From NCBI RefSeq assembly GCF_021166475.1, contig NZ_JAJOYS010000002.1:434001-498000 (forward strand): 64,000 nucleotides of DNA, given 5' to 3'. The number at the start of each line of letters is the position of its first letter. The first letter of the stretch is position 1. The notes beneath the pieces were generated by a model, which saw nothing but the letters and a program-made list of their open reading frames with translations, did not search any database and had not been told where the DNA came from. This document shows, in pieces, positions 41,873 to 49,686 of the stretch. This stretch comes from Pelagibacterium xiamenense. GTDB taxonomy: Bacteria; Pseudomonadota; Alphaproteobacteria; Rhizobiales; Devosiaceae. Made by a program: the position numbers and the translations under genes.

Positions 41873-42331
41873 ATGACCTCCCAAACTGATAACACCAGAA
41901 AAACTATCTCTGACCTTCGTGCACCAGCCGTTATTGCATGCTTGTTCGCCGGCCTAATGCTAGGTTTCCTAGCCTCCACTATATTCCTGTCACGTTTCGT
42001 GGACATCTCGTCCGGAGGAAAATCACACGCAATGAGCTATGCCGATTTCGCGGCTATACTGCTTACATCTGTATCAATAATGGTAACAGTATTGGGGGTT
42101 ATTATCGCTTTATTGGCCTTCTGGGGCTTCAATAATATGGTTAAGCAGGCCAGAATCGTATCTAGAAGCACAGCCACCGACGAGGTTCGCCGCTCACTTC
42201 AGGTTGGCGGTGAACTTCATGGTGTAGCCACCAAAACAGTGATGGAAATCACTTACCGCCATATTGGGATTTCCGAGTCTGCCGGATGGGAAGATCCACT
42301 GGAGCAGGTGGAGGAGGACGAGGAGGAATGA
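41873..42331 (+). CDS. two-helix membrane protein of the island
   Basis: 152-residue protein, not recognised. A soluble N-terminus of ~16 residues, helix 1 APAVIACLFAGLMLGFLASTIF, a ~25-residue extracytoplasmic loop, helix 2 FAAILLTSVSIMVTVLGVIIALLAFWGF, then a cytoplasmic tail of ~70 residues ending in an acidic cluster (DPLEQVEEDEEE). Its last codons contain GGAGGAGG and AGGAGG, which serve as the ribosome site of the next gene, and the stop overlaps that start (ATGA). Base and codon use are A/T-richer than the surrounding chromosome. In such operons the membrane partner is often the effector or anchor (inference). Confidence 0.65.
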   Translation: MTSQTDNTRKTISDLRAPAVIACLFAGLMLGFLASTIFLSRFVDISSGGKSHAMSYADFAAILLTSVSIMVTVLGVIIALLAFWGFNNMVKQARIVSRSTATDEVRRSLQVGGELHGVATKTVMEITYRHIGISESAGWEDPLEQVEEDEEE

Positions 42332-42822
42332 GCGCGCTCAGATCAGCTTCATCGTCGGATAGAGAAATCGTACTTCGCCATGCAGCTTTGCAACCGGTTC
42401 GATTGGGAGCGCTTGCGGAGGAACTCGGCCTCGAAGTAAGACTTGCAACCCTCAAGCCCGGAATATCCGGTGAAATCAAGAAATCCGAGACTGCGCCATC
42501 GGGATATCTTATTCGTATAAACAGGCACGAGAAGAGAGAACGTCAACGTTTTACCCTCGCGCATGAGATTACTCACTATCTTCTCCACCGAGAGAAGATA
42601 GGAAATGGTCTCTCTGATGACATCCTCTACCGTTCGCGCTTGAGTGACACCTTGGAGGCAGAAGCTAATCGCGGCGCCGCAGAGATACTTATGCCAAGAG
42701 GAAAATTGCTGGAACGATGGCAGGAATTCGGCAATGCTCGCGACGAGGAAACTATTGCCGCACTCGCCGCCGAGTTTCAGGTATCGAAACAAGCCTTATC
42801 TATAAGACTGGGAATTAAGTAG
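42328..42822 (+). CDS. ImmA/IrrE-family zinc metallopeptidase
   Basis: 164 residues from ATG 42328 (ATGA overlap with the membrane protein gene). The zinc motif HEITH is in RQRFTLAHEITHYLLHREKIGNG, with the downstream Glu ligand in LEAEANRGAAEILMPRGKL, the classical ImmA/IrrE (COG2856) arrangement. Members cleave phage repressors (ImmA of ICEBs1) or stress regulators (IrrE/DdrO) on DNA damage. No fused HTH domain, so its substrate would be another protein, perhaps a neighbour. Middle gene of the coupled three-gene island. Confidence 0.85.
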   Translation: MSALRSASSSDREIVLRHAALQPVRLGALAEELGLEVRLATLKPGISGEIKKSETAPSGYLIRINRHEKRERQRFTLAHEITHYLLHREKIGNGLSDDILYRSRLSDTLEAEANRGAAEILMPRGKLLERWQEFGNARDEETIAALAAEFQVSKQALSIRLGIK

Positions 42823-43886
42823 TGCTTCGGAGCATAAGAGAGGCCAGCTACTGCCCTACACTCGCACTAAGACCGGGTGAAATGCGCGGACTTGAAGAAC
42901 TGGCAGAAGGGGACAAGTCGCGGATTTTGCCAGTGGTATTGTTCGCGCCTTGGGTTGGCTCTCATAGCTTAGAAAGGTCGGTCGAGCGGATCGAACAAGC
43001 GTATGGAAACCGCCCGTTCTTTCTCGATCTAGATCGGTATTACGTTGGCCAGAACTCTAGCAACGGGGCGCAGCGCGAATTTCGCGCTTTGATCCAAGGG
43101 GACAACCGGATTGATGATTGGAAATCCCTAATAGAGACTATAGAGACGGCGATGCCGATCTTACGGCACGATGTGTCTGAACGTGATCTGCTAGAACAGA
43201 TCGACTGGGCTGAGCATTTAGGCCGGGGATATGCGTTTCGCTTCGATGACCCAACGCTAGGGCTTAATGGCAACGTGCTAAATGCCCTCGAGGACATAGA
43301 ACACTCCGAATTGGCTGTATTTATCGATGCCGGCTGGGCAAATGATCCACTGGCCCATGAATTTTGGCTTCGCTCTGCGGTTGAGCAGGTGCTACAGCGC
43401 AATCCAAATGTCCCCCTTTCGACTAGCACCTCTAATTTTCCCAGTTCATTCGCCAATATCGAGGGACTCGGTACCTGTACTATTGGAGCACGCGAGGTTT
43501 TCAATCGGGTCCGCGCCGCGAATAACGAAGCCAATCTGACGTATGGCGATTGGGCTAGCACTAAGCCAAGATCTTATGATCGAGGTGGACATCCGCTACC
43601 GCGTATCGATTATGCAACCCGCAGCCAGTGGGTGATGGCTCGGAGCAAGAAGGAAGAATGGGATTTTGTGGATGCAGCCAACGCGATAGTGGACAGCGAC
43701 CATTGGAATGACGCTATCGAGACCTGGGGGAGCTACATGATCGAATCTACAGCGGAGGAGGAACCGTACTCCATCGACACATCTCCGAAGGCTGTTGCTG
43801 CGCGAATCAATATCCACCTACACGTGCAAGCCAACTTTGACCTTCCTGAGAATGCGATAAGCTACGACGATCCATGGATCGACTAG
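42822..43886 (+). CDS. Beta-family (phage T4 beta protein-like) protein
   Basis: 354 residues from a GTG sharing one base with the preceding stop (TAGTG). The N-terminus SYCPTLALRPGEMRGLEELAEGDKSRILPVVLFAPW matches the Beta-protein family opening (a tyrosine-containing strand, then a basic helix GExxALxxL and xKxxILPLI); PFFLDLDRYYVGQ, AVFIDAGWANDP and WASTKPRSYDRGGHPLPRIDYA follow the usual pattern of a TIM-barrel-like fold. Biochemical function unknown; such genes sit in phage and defence contexts, often beside ImmA/IrrE genes. Last gene of the island; A/T-rich codon use. Confidence 0.72.
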   Translation: MLRSIREASYCPTLALRPGEMRGLEELAEGDKSRILPVVLFAPWVGSHSLERSVERIEQAYGNRPFFLDLDRYYVGQNSSNGAQREFRALIQGDNRIDDWKSLIETIETAMPILRHDVSERDLLEQIDWAEHLGRGYAFRFDDPTLGLNGNVLNALEDIEHSELAVFIDAGWANDPLAHEFWLRSAVEQVLQRNPNVPLSTSTSNFPSSFANIEGLGTCTIGAREVFNRVRAANNEANLTYGDWASTKPRSYDRGGHPLPRIDYATRSQWVMARSKKEEWDFVDAANAIVDSDHWNDAIETWGSYMIESTAEEEPYSIDTSPKAVAARINIHLHVQANFDLPENAISYDDPWID

Positions 43887-43908
43887 TTGAATCGAGAAGC
43901 GGCCCAAC

Positions 43909-43939
43909 TTATCCCCGCCCCTCCAACCTCCCGTATCCT
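43909..43939 (+). promoter_or_regulatory. TTATCCCCG promoter module, copy 1
   Basis: TTATCCCCG (43909-43917) CCCC, 12 bases, TATCCT (43934-43939); 53 bases upstream of the 186-residue protein gene. The same layout recurs at 44572 and 45750 with the same 25-base distance. Confidence 0.5.
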
Positions 43940-43991
43940 CTCCTGTCGTCCGTAACCGGCGCAAACTGCGCCCCATCGACAGGAGGGCATC

Positions 43992-44552
43992 ATGCCCGGC
44001 AGAACCGATCCCCGGATCGCCTACCAGAACCTCATCGCGCGCTACACCGCGCTCCACGCCGATCTCACCGCGCAGGCCAAGGTCCGCAACGCGGGCGAGG
44101 CGTCGGCTCAAGCCGTAAGGCTCGTCCGCACGCTTCTGGCCGACACGCGACGGCACCTCGACTCAGCCGTCGAGGCCGACGCGCTCCCCTTCCTGCCCAA
44201 AGGCCGCCCCGTCACCGCCTCGGAGATCGCGCTGACCCTCAGCGAGGCCCGCGCCGTCCTTGAGGCGCACGCGGCAACGCACGGCCACGACAAGCCGCCG
44301 GCGCACGAAGAGATCACGCGCGAACAGCAGCAAAGCGTGCTCTACCGTTTTGCGCAATTGACCATGATGGGCATCGAAGAGGGCGTTGAGGCCCGCATGG
44401 CGGCCATCGCCAAGGGCGAAGACCCCGAAGAGGCCTACTCCATCTTCCATACGCAGTTCTACAAGATCATCCTTGCAAGCAATCCCGAGCTCGCCGAAGG
44501 CATGCGTGAGGAAGCTCCGCGCCTCGCGAAAGACCAAGAATCGCAGTCCTGA
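43992..44552 (+). CDS. hypothetical helical protein, 186 residues
   Basis: Not recognised. Start ATG 43992 has GGAGGG upstream. The protein is largely alpha-helical and charged (RIAYQNLIARYTALHADLTAQAKVRNAGEASAQAVRLVRTLLADTRRHLDSAVEADALPFLPKGRPVTASEIALTLSEARAVLEAH), without membrane helices or cysteine motifs. Two Arg/Glu-rich halves flank a Lys-Gly-Arg-Pro turn. Base use is normal high-GC, so it belongs to the chromosome, not the preceding island. Preceded by copy 1 of the TTATCCCCG module and followed by the structured non-coding region. Confidence 0.65.
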   Translation: MPGRTDPRIAYQNLIARYTALHADLTAQAKVRNAGEASAQAVRLVRTLLADTRRHLDSAVEADALPFLPKGRPVTASEIALTLSEARAVLEAHAATHGHDKPPAHEEITREQQQSVLYRFAQLTMMGIEEGVEARMAAIAKGEDPEEAYSIFHTQFYKIILASNPELAEGMREEAPRLAKDQESQS

Positions 44553-44571
44553 TCGATGACTGGCGAAAAAC

Positions 44572-44602
44572 TTATCCCCGTCCCACCGGGCCCGGTTATC
44601 CT
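44572..44602 (+). promoter_or_regulatory. TTATCCCCG promoter module, copy 2
   Basis: TTATCCCCG (44572-44580) TCCC, 12 bases (palindrome ACCGGGCCCGGT), TATCCT (44597-44602). It reads into the structured RNA-like segment, not into a protein gene. Confidence 0.5.
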
Positions 44603-44604
44603 GT

Positions 44605-44805
44605 GCGCACGGTTCCGCTGAGATGGACGCAAGCGCTACGTACGCTTGGCGGGAGACCGGCGGGGCGGCTCTGCCGCGTTGCCGGTCTCGTGACCGATCC
44701 GGGTCCGACGGGGGGCGCCCCAGCGGAGGCCCAAACGTCACCGTGGCCAGCCACAGCGATCCTGTGGTAACCGCCGAAAGGCGGCAGGGATTGGCCCTAG
44801 CCCGA
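44605..44805 (+). ncRNA. candidate structured small RNA
   Basis: Downstream of module copy 2. Long-range pairing TCCGCTG (near 44613) with CAGCGGA (near 44731) encloses hairpin CAAGCG-ctacgta-CGCTTG (44630-44648) and a 9-bp stem GAGACCGGC/GCCGGTCTC (44653-44661 with 44681-44689) with inner GCGGC/GCCGC. Further on, CCACAG-CGATC-CTGTGG (44751-44767), CCGCC-GAAA-GGCGG (44771-44784) and GGCCA/TGGCC pair. So many perfect nested stems in 200 bases without a reading frame suggest a structural RNA. I could not match it to RNase P, tmRNA, SRP, 6S or a known riboswitch. Confidence 0.4.
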
Positions 44806-44832
44806 GCGGACGCCAAGCCAAAAACCCCGGAT

Positions 44833-44895
44833 GCATGCGGCGAGGCGAGCCTCGCTTATATCTACAAACGGAATGAGGCCCGTCTCGCCGCATGC
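44833..44895. repeat. inverted-repeat element (REP/MITE-like)
   Basis: A perfect 12-bp inverted repeat, GCATGCGGCGAG (44833-44844) and CTCGCCGCATGC (44884-44895), encloses 39 A/T-richer bases; an inner GCGAGGC-GA-GCCTCGC overlaps the left arm. Total 63 bp. Could be a REP, a MITE or an RNA stem. Confidence 0.5.
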
Positions 44896-45048
44896 CGTCC
44901 ACACCCCAAAGCCCGAGGCCCATGGCCGTCGGAGGTTTCCGCATGCCCGCCAATCCTCCCCGGTGCCCAATTGCAAAGGCGGCAGTACGCGCGGACGAGC
45001 GAAGCGAGGACCTCGGCGCACGTTTGCGCCGCGCCGTCGCAGGCGCAG

Positions 45049-45081
45049 CAATGGTCATAGCGACCAGCGTCATGACCATTG
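45049..45081. repeat. 10-bp inverted repeat
   Basis: CAATGGTCAT (45049-45058) and ATGACCATTG (45072-45081) with a 13-base spacer, followed by AACCGTT-CAGC-AACGGTT (45106-45123). Upstream of the SH3 protein gene; regulatory role possible. Confidence 0.45.
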
Positions 45082-45197
45082 CGGTGCGCGCCGTGAGACA
45101 GAACAAACCGTTCAGCAACGGTTCAGCCACGATCCGCTTTATTACCGCATAAGGACGGCACGAAACCGCCGCCCGCAACACATCAGGGAGAAGCGAG

Positions 45198-45674
45198 ATG
45201 GCTTTTCGCAAGACTGCATTAAGGAGCGGGCTGGCCGCCGTCATGGTGATGGTGATGACCGCAGGTGCGTTCGCCTGGCAGGCGAGCGCGGTGACGTCGC
45301 TCAACGTCCGCGCGGGACCCGGCACCAATTATCGCGTGCTCGACGCCCTCTACGCGGGGGAACGCGTTGACGTCGAATATTGCCGCAGCGGCTGGTGCTT
45401 CATCCACCAATACGACCGCGACCCCTCCGGTTGGGTCTCGGCCAACTATCTGCGCGAAGCCGGGTACTACCGGCCCAACCCGCCCATCGTCATCCGCCCG
45501 CCGGTCGTCGTGCGGCCCCCGGTCGTCGTGCGTCCGCCGCACTGGAACCCGCGCCCGCCCCATTGGGGCAATCGCCCGCCGCACTGGCGCTGGAATGACG
45601 ACGCCGACGTCTCGGGCAATGTCTGCTTCAACGGCCCCAACGGCCACTTCTGCATCGGCGGCTCCAGCCGCTGA
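45198..45674 (+). CDS. secreted SH3b protein with Pro/Val repeats
   Basis: 158 residues, start ATG 45198 with AGGGAGAAG upstream. Signal peptide of ~26 residues (ending TAGAFA), bacterial SH3 domain (VTSLNVRAGPGTNYRVLDALYAGERVDVEYCRSGWCFIHQYDRDPSGWVSANYL), then a low-complexity tail with PPVVVRPP repeats and three PPHW units, ending in a small Cys/Gly-rich end (CFNGPNGHFCIGG). Probably periplasmic, wall-associated. It shares domain type and motif wording (NVRxGPGTNYxV, SANYLR) with the protein at 21463, so the two are paralogues. Terminator follows at once. Confidence 0.8.
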   Translation: MAFRKTALRSGLAAVMVMVMTAGAFAWQASAVTSLNVRAGPGTNYRVLDALYAGERVDVEYCRSGWCFIHQYDRDPSGWVSANYLREAGYYRPNPPIVIRPPVVVRPPVVVRPPHWNPRPPHWGNRPPHWRWNDDADVSGNVCFNGPNGHFCIGGSSR

Positions 45675-45695
45675 TCGCCGCCTCACTGACCTCCA

Positions 45696-45721
45696 CCCCA
45701 CGCTCCGGCGTGGGGTTTTTT
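45696..45721 (+). terminator. terminator of the SH3 protein gene
   Basis: CCCCACGC (45696-45703) with GCGTGGGG (45708-45715), loop TCCG, tail TTTTTT. Confidence 0.9.
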
Positions 45722-45749
45722 CGTGCTCTGGGTGAAAGAGGCGATTGAT

Positions 45750-45780
45750 TTATCCCCGCCCCGCACCGACATGCTAATGT
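45750..45780 (+). promoter_or_regulatory. TTATCCCCG promoter module, copy 3
   Basis: TTATCCCCG (45750-45758) CCCC, 12 bases, TAATGT (45775-45780); 31 bases upstream of the 71-residue protein start. Confidence 0.5.
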
Positions 45781-45810
45781 CTTCGCGTCGCATTAAAGGG
45801 AACGCAGCCC

Positions 45811-46026
45811 ATGAAGTCCTATGTCAAACTCGCATCCGGATTGATGGTCGCCGGCGCCGGCCTCGCCGCTTTGGAGCGCATGACCGCCGCGGGCTTCTCC
45901 CAGGCGCACCTCCACCTGCCGGCCGGCTCGGGTGTCCTCGTTTCCGCCATGATCGTCGTCCCCCTGCTGCTCATCGGCGCCGGGGTTCTGGTCTACCTCG
46001 GAGGCGCGATCCTCGGGCTGAAATAG
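45811..46026 (+). CDS. small two-helix membrane protein, unknown
   Basis: 71 residues; ATG 45811 with AAAGGGAA upstream. Helix 1 VKLASGLMVAGAGLAALERM and helix 2 GVLVSAMIVVPLLLIGAGVLVYLGGAIL, joined by a His-containing loop (GFSQAHLHLPAG). No named domain. It has its own promoter module copy 3, so it is expressed independently. Convergent with the next small membrane protein gene. Confidence 0.6.
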   Translation: MKSYVKLASGLMVAGAGLAALERMTAAGFSQAHLHLPAGSGVLVSAMIVVPLLLIGAGVLVYLGGAILGLK

Positions 46027-46086
46027 CCGGAGCGTTTCCAGGAGACCCGGAGCGATTCAGCAATGCGGGGAAAAGCCAAAAAGGCT

Positions 46087-46530
46087 CTATTCGATCTTCA
46101 GGCGCTCGATATCGATCCCCTGCGCCGCCATCCTGGCCCGGAAGGTCCGGTAGAGAAACGCATGCACCCCGTAGAGCGCCACCGCCGCGATCGCCAGCGT
46201 GATGACGAAATCCCGCGTTCCCGCACCCTCGATAGCGAACCCGAGCGCCACGAAGAACCCCAGGATGGCCCCGATCGTCACCACGTAGAACCGCTTGTCG
46301 CTTTCAACGCGCACCCGGTGCCCCGCGCTGATCAGCGTGTCGCGCCGCTCTTGAGCGCTCATCGGCTCGAGCGGTTCGGGCACGCCCTCGCGCTCGAGGC
46401 TCGTAAGATACGCGTCCACACGCTCCCCGATCCGCTTTTCCCGCCGCTCGGCGTTCCATCTGGCAAGCATCAGATTGCCGATCACGGTCACCGCCACCAG
46501 CGCCAGTGCCGCATAAAGCATGAAGATCAC
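46087..46530 (-). CDS. membrane protein, unknown (three helices)
   Basis: 147 residues from a GTG at 46530, chosen because GGGAGA lies five bases upstream; the ATG three codons later (46521) is the alternative. Helix 1 FMLYAALALVAVTVIGNLMLARW is followed by a charged coiled segment (NAERREKRIGERVDAYLTSLEREGVPEPLEPMSAQERRDTLISAGHRV), then two helices (FYVVTIGAILGFFVALGFAI and DFVITLAIAAVALYGVHAFLYRTF). No domain recognised. The open frame upstream to 46881 is not coding. Confidence 0.6.
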   Translation of the reverse strand: MIFMLYAALALVAVTVIGNLMLARWNAERREKRIGERVDAYLTSLEREGVPEPLEPMSAQERRDTLISAGHRVRVESDKRFYVVTIGAILGFFVALGFAIEGAGTRDFVITLAIAAVALYGVHAFLYRTFRARMAAQGIDIERLKIE

Positions 46531-46699
46531 GCCGTTCTCCCGCACGAATTGCTCAGTGCGTTCAACATGCGCATGGCGCCGCGGCGGCGCAAGACCCGGC
46601 GGACTTATCTCCGCCCCGGTGGCGTGTGGTATGTTCAGCCTGTGGTCATATTCGGTACGATAACCTGATCCGGTCCGTTCCGAATAAAGGGAAAACACC

Positions 46700-46909
46700 A
46701 TGACCCTGGGCCGCTGGGCCATAGCCTTCCTCCAGCTTGGCCTGCTGTTACTGGCGGTCGGCGCCCTTCCTGCCGTCGCCATGGGCATATTCGCCCCGAG
46801 CGCCGACGCGCTCGTGCCGGCGCTCCTGAGCCTCACCGTCGCCCCCCTGGGCGTCGCGGCCTTGGCTGCGGGCGCAATCATGTGGATCGTGGCGGCCTTG
46901 CGCCGCTAA
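46700..46909 (+). CDS. small two-helix membrane protein, unknown
   Basis: 69 residues, ATG 46700 with AAGGGAA upstream. Two hydrophobic helices (WAIAFLQLGLLLLAVGALPAVAMGIF and LLSLTVAPLGVAALAAGAIMWIVAAL) separated by SADALVPA. No recognised domain; divergent from the three-helix membrane protein gene, 70 bp before the SDR gene. Confidence 0.55.
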   Translation: MTLGRWAIAFLQLGLLLLAVGALPAVAMGIFAPSADALVPALLSLTVAPLGVAALAAGAIMWIVAALRR

Positions 46910-46978
46910 CCGCAGTTGCGCCGAGGCCCCAATCTGCCTATCTCTCAAGGAGATATTCTAGGCAGAAAGAGGCGACTC

Positions 46979-47737
46979 ATGCAGGGCACGGCATTGATCA
47001 CCGGCGCGGCCGACCGCATCGGCGCCGCCATCGCCGCGCGCCTCGCCGCCGAGGGCCACCCGGTCGTCATCCACTACCGCTCATCGGGTGAAAAGGCCGA
47101 TCAGCTCGCCGACGCCATCCGCGCCGACGGCGGCCGGGCCGAAACCGTCCACGCCGACCTCGCCAAACGCGAGGACCGCATGGGCCTGATCGCCGCCGCC
47201 GCCGAACCCTTCGGCCCGCTCACCGTCCTCGTCAACAACGCCAGCGTCTTCGAACCCGACAGCGTGGATACCCTCCACGAGGATCTCTGGGACCTCCACA
47301 TGGCCGTCCACGCCGAAGCCCCGCTCTTTCTGGCAAGAGACTTCGCCGCCCAGCTCCCCGGCGATATAACGGGGAACATCGTCAACATAATCGACGAGCG
47401 CGTCCTCCACCCGACGCCCGACTTCTTTTCCTACACGCTCTCCAAAAGCGTCCTCTCCACCGCCACCCGCACTTTGGCCCAGTCCCTGGCCCCCAAGATC
47501 CGCGTCAACGCCATAGGCCCCGGCCCGACGTTAAAGAGCGTCCACCAGTCCGAGGACGATTTCAAAGCCCTCACCGCCAGCCTCCCGCTGGAAGCCGGCC
47601 CCACCCCCGAAGAGATCGCCGAAGGTGTCATCTCCCTCCTGGCGCTCCCCTCGCTGACGGGCCAGATGCTCGCCCTCGACGGCGGCGAACACCTCGCCTG
47701 GGCGCCAAAGAACGCCCCCACGCCGCGCAAGCAATGA
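46979..47737 (+). CDS. SDR oxidoreductase, pteridine reductase/FolM-like
   Basis: 252-residue short-chain dehydrogenase, NADPH-dependent. The cofactor loop is TGAADRIG, that is TGx3RxG with Arg instead of Gly, the mark of pteridine reductase (PTR1) and FolM rather than ordinary SDRs. Catalytic Tyr-x3-Lys is [13 protein letters not shown] is at the usual place, and [17 protein letters not shown] follows the active site. A role in reducing dihydropteridines or dihydrofolate is plausible. Start ATG 46979 has GAGG upstream. Its stop overlaps the uvrC start (ATGA). Confidence 0.82.
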   Translation: MQGTALITGAADRIGAAIAARLAAEGHPVVIHYRSSGEKADQLADAIRADGGRAETVHADLAKREDRMGLIAAAAEPFGPLTVLVNNASVFEPDSVDTLHEDLWDLHMAVHAEAPLFLARDFAAQLPGDITGNIVNIIDERVLHPTPDFFSYTLSKSVLSTATRTLAQSLAPKIRVNAIGPGPTLKSVHQSEDDFKALTASLPLEAGPTPEEIAEGVISLLALPSLTGQMLALDGGEHLAWAPKNAPTPRKQ

Positions 47738-49608
47738 CCGAAGACTTCTCCACCACCGGCATTGATACCATCAAGCGTTTCGTCAAGACGCTCCCCACCG
47801 GCCCCGGCGTCTACCGCATGCTCGACGAGGCCGGCACGGTGATCTACGTCGGCAAGGCGAGAAACCTCAAGGCTCGCGTCACCAACTACACGCGCTATGA
47901 GGGCAATTCGGTCCGCATCGGCCGCATGATCTCGGCCACCCGCTCGATGGAGTTCGTGCGCACCGAAACCGAAAGCGCCGCGCTCCTGCTCGAAGCCAAC
48001 CTCATCAAGCGCCTCCGCCCGCGCTTCAACGTCCTGCTGCGCGACGACAAGACCTTTCCATACATCGTCATCGCCACCGAGCACGAGGCCCCCGAACTCG
48101 CCAAGCACCGTGGCACCCGCCGCAAGAAGGGCCATTATTTCGGCCCCTTCGCCTCCGCCGTCGCCGTCAACCGCACGGTTACGGCACTGCAGAAGGCATT
48201 CCTCCTGCGCAACTGTTCCGACAGCTTCTACGCCGGCCGCACCCGCCCGTGCCTGCAATTCCAGATCAAACGCTGCGCTGCCCCGTGTACTGGCGAGATC
48301 TCGATCCTCGAATACCAGAAGCTCGCCAACGAAGCCCGCGACTTCCTCTCGGGCAAATCCAAGGCTGTGCAGGACCAACTCCAGCGCGAAATGAACGACG
48401 CCGCCGAAGCGCTCGACTTCGAAACCGCTGCGCGCCTGCGCGACCGTCTCTCCGCGCTCGCGCTCATCCAGGGCGGCGGCGGTATGAATGCGAAATCGGT
48501 CGCCGAGGCCGACGTCTTCGCCATCCACCACGAAGCGGGCAATTTCTGCGTCCAGGTCTTCTTCTACCGGGCACACCAGAACTGGGGCAACTACGCCTTC
48601 TATCCCCGCGCCGACGAGAACATGACCGACACCGAAGTGCTTGAAGCCTTCATGGCGCAATTCTACGAAAACCGCACCCCGCCAAAGCTCGTCCTGCTCT
48701 CCACCGATCTCACCGAGGCCGAAATCCTCAAAGAAGCGCTCTCGACCCGCGCCGGGCACACCGTCAGGATCGAGACGCCCAAGCGCGGCGAAAAGCGCGC
48801 GCTCGTAGAACACGCGCTCTCGAACGCCAAAGAAGCGCTCGGCCGTCACCTCTCGGATTCCGCCAGCCAGCGCAAGCTCCTCGAGTCCATGGCCGACACC
48901 TTCGGCCTCGAAGAGCCTCCCCGCCGCATCGAGGTCTACGACAACTCCCACATCCAGGGCACGAACGCCGTCGGCGGCATGATCGTCGCGGGCACCGAAG
49001 GCCTTTCGAAAAAGCACTACCGCACCTTCAACATCAAATCCAAAGACCTCACCCCCGGCGACGATTTCGGCATGATGCGCGAAGTCCTCACCCGGCGCTT
49101 CACCCGCCTCGCGAGCGAAAGCGAGGTGGACGCGGAGGACGAGGCCACCGGCATGCCCGACTGGCCCGACGTGCTCTTGATCGACGGCGGCGCGGGCCAG
49201 ACAAACGCGGTCAAGGCCGTGCTTGCGGAAATGAACCTTCCCCGCGACGTCACCGTCATCGGCATCGCCAAGGGCGAGGAGCGCAATGCCGGGCGCGAAA
49301 CCTTCTTTATGGAAGGCCGCGAGCCCTTTATGCTGCCCGCGCGCGATCCGGTGCTCTACTACGTCCAGCGCTTGCGCGACGAGGCCCACCGCTTCGCCAT
49401 CGGCACCCACCGCGCGCGGCGCAAGAAGGAGATGGTCAAGAACCCGCTCGATGAGATCGAAGGCATCGGCCCGACCCGCAAGCGCGCGCTTCTGCAGCAT
49501 TTCGGCTCGGCCAAGGCCGTATCGCGTGCCGCTCTGTCGGACCTCGCCGCCATCCCCGGCATCTCGACGGCAATGGCCCAACAGATATACGATCATTTCA
49601 ACCGCTAG
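47734..49608 (+). CDS. uvrC: excinuclease ABC subunit C
   Basis: 624-residue nuclease of nucleotide excision repair, making both incisions around damage found by UvrAB. GIY-YIG domain at ~22-100 ([33 protein letters not shown]), Cys-rich segment [32 protein letters not shown] domain ([28 protein letters not shown]), RNase H-like domain ([21 protein letters not shown] and [15 protein letters not shown]) and C-terminal helix-hairpin-helix pair ([37 protein letters not shown]). Complete. Coupled to the upstream SDR gene; a dispersed palindrome follows before pgsA. Confidence 0.96.
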   Translation: MTEDFSTTGIDTIKRFVKTLPTGPGVYRMLDEAGTVIYVGKARNLKARVTNYTRYEGNSVRIGRMISATRSMEFVRTETESAALLLEANLIKRLRPRFNVLLRDDKTFPYIVIATEHEAPELAKHRGTRRKKGHYFGPFASAVAVNRTVTALQKAFLLRNCSDSFYAGRTRPCLQFQIKRCAAPCTGEISILEYQKLANEARDFLSGKSKAVQDQLQREMNDAAEALDFETAARLRDRLSALALIQGGGGMNAKSVAEADVFAIHHEAGNFCVQVFFYRAHQNWGNYAFYPRADENMTDTEVLEAFMAQFYENRTPPKLVLLSTDLTEAEILKEALSTRAGHTVRIETPKRGEKRALVEHALSNAKEALGRHLSDSASQRKLLESMADTFGLEEPPRRIEVYDNSHIQGTNAVGGMIVAGTEGLSKKHYRTFNIKSKDLTPGDDFGMMREVLTRRFTRLASESEVDAEDEATGMPDWPDVLLIDGGAGQTNAVKAVLAEMNLPRDVTVIGIAKGEERNAGRETFFMEGREPFMLPARDPVLYYVQRLRDEAHRFAIGTHRARRKKEMVKNPLDEIEGIGPTRKRALLQHFGSAKAVSRAALSDLAAIPGISTAMAQQIYDHFNR

Positions 49609-49610
49609 GA

Positions 49611-49656
49611 AGCGTGTCCGTAAAAAGTGGGAGCCACTTTTTCAGTCCGGACGCGC
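49611..49656. repeat. dispersed palindromic repeat, copy 1
   Basis: Between uvrC and pgsA. Outer arms GCGTGTCC/GGACGCGC, inner perfect 9-bp stem AAAAAGTGG (49622-49630) and CCACTTTTT (49634-49642). The sequence recurs at 62361-62405 with small changes, so it is a dispersed element rather than a gene-specific terminator. Confidence 0.75.
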
Positions 49657-49686
49657 GAGAAACGAAATGTTTACGAAGGACAGGCT

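Larger units (their letters stand above)
44553..45197. other. 645-bp structured non-coding region
   Basis: No credible protein gene: the longest frame (44623-45060) has no ribosome site and low-complexity composition. The region holds promoter module copy 2, a strongly paired RNA-like segment, a 12-bp inverted-repeat element and two further dyads, listed separately; GGCGCA-CGTT-TGCGCC lies at 45015-45030. Confidence 0.6.

Noticed and set aside
44609-44640. CTGAGA that resembles part of a TPP riboswitch
   Set aside because: The second half of the riboswitch (ACCTGAT...GGATAATGCCAGCG-like) is absent and no thiamine gene follows.
44623-45060. 145-codon ORF in the structured region
   Set aside because: No ribosome site, composition unlike the proteome here, and it crosses several perfect hairpins.
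43909-45758. TTATCCCCG copies as DnaA boxes / origin
   Set aside because: Poor match to TTATCCACA, only three widely spaced copies each with a -10-like partner; no dnaA, parAB or A/T-rich unwinding element.
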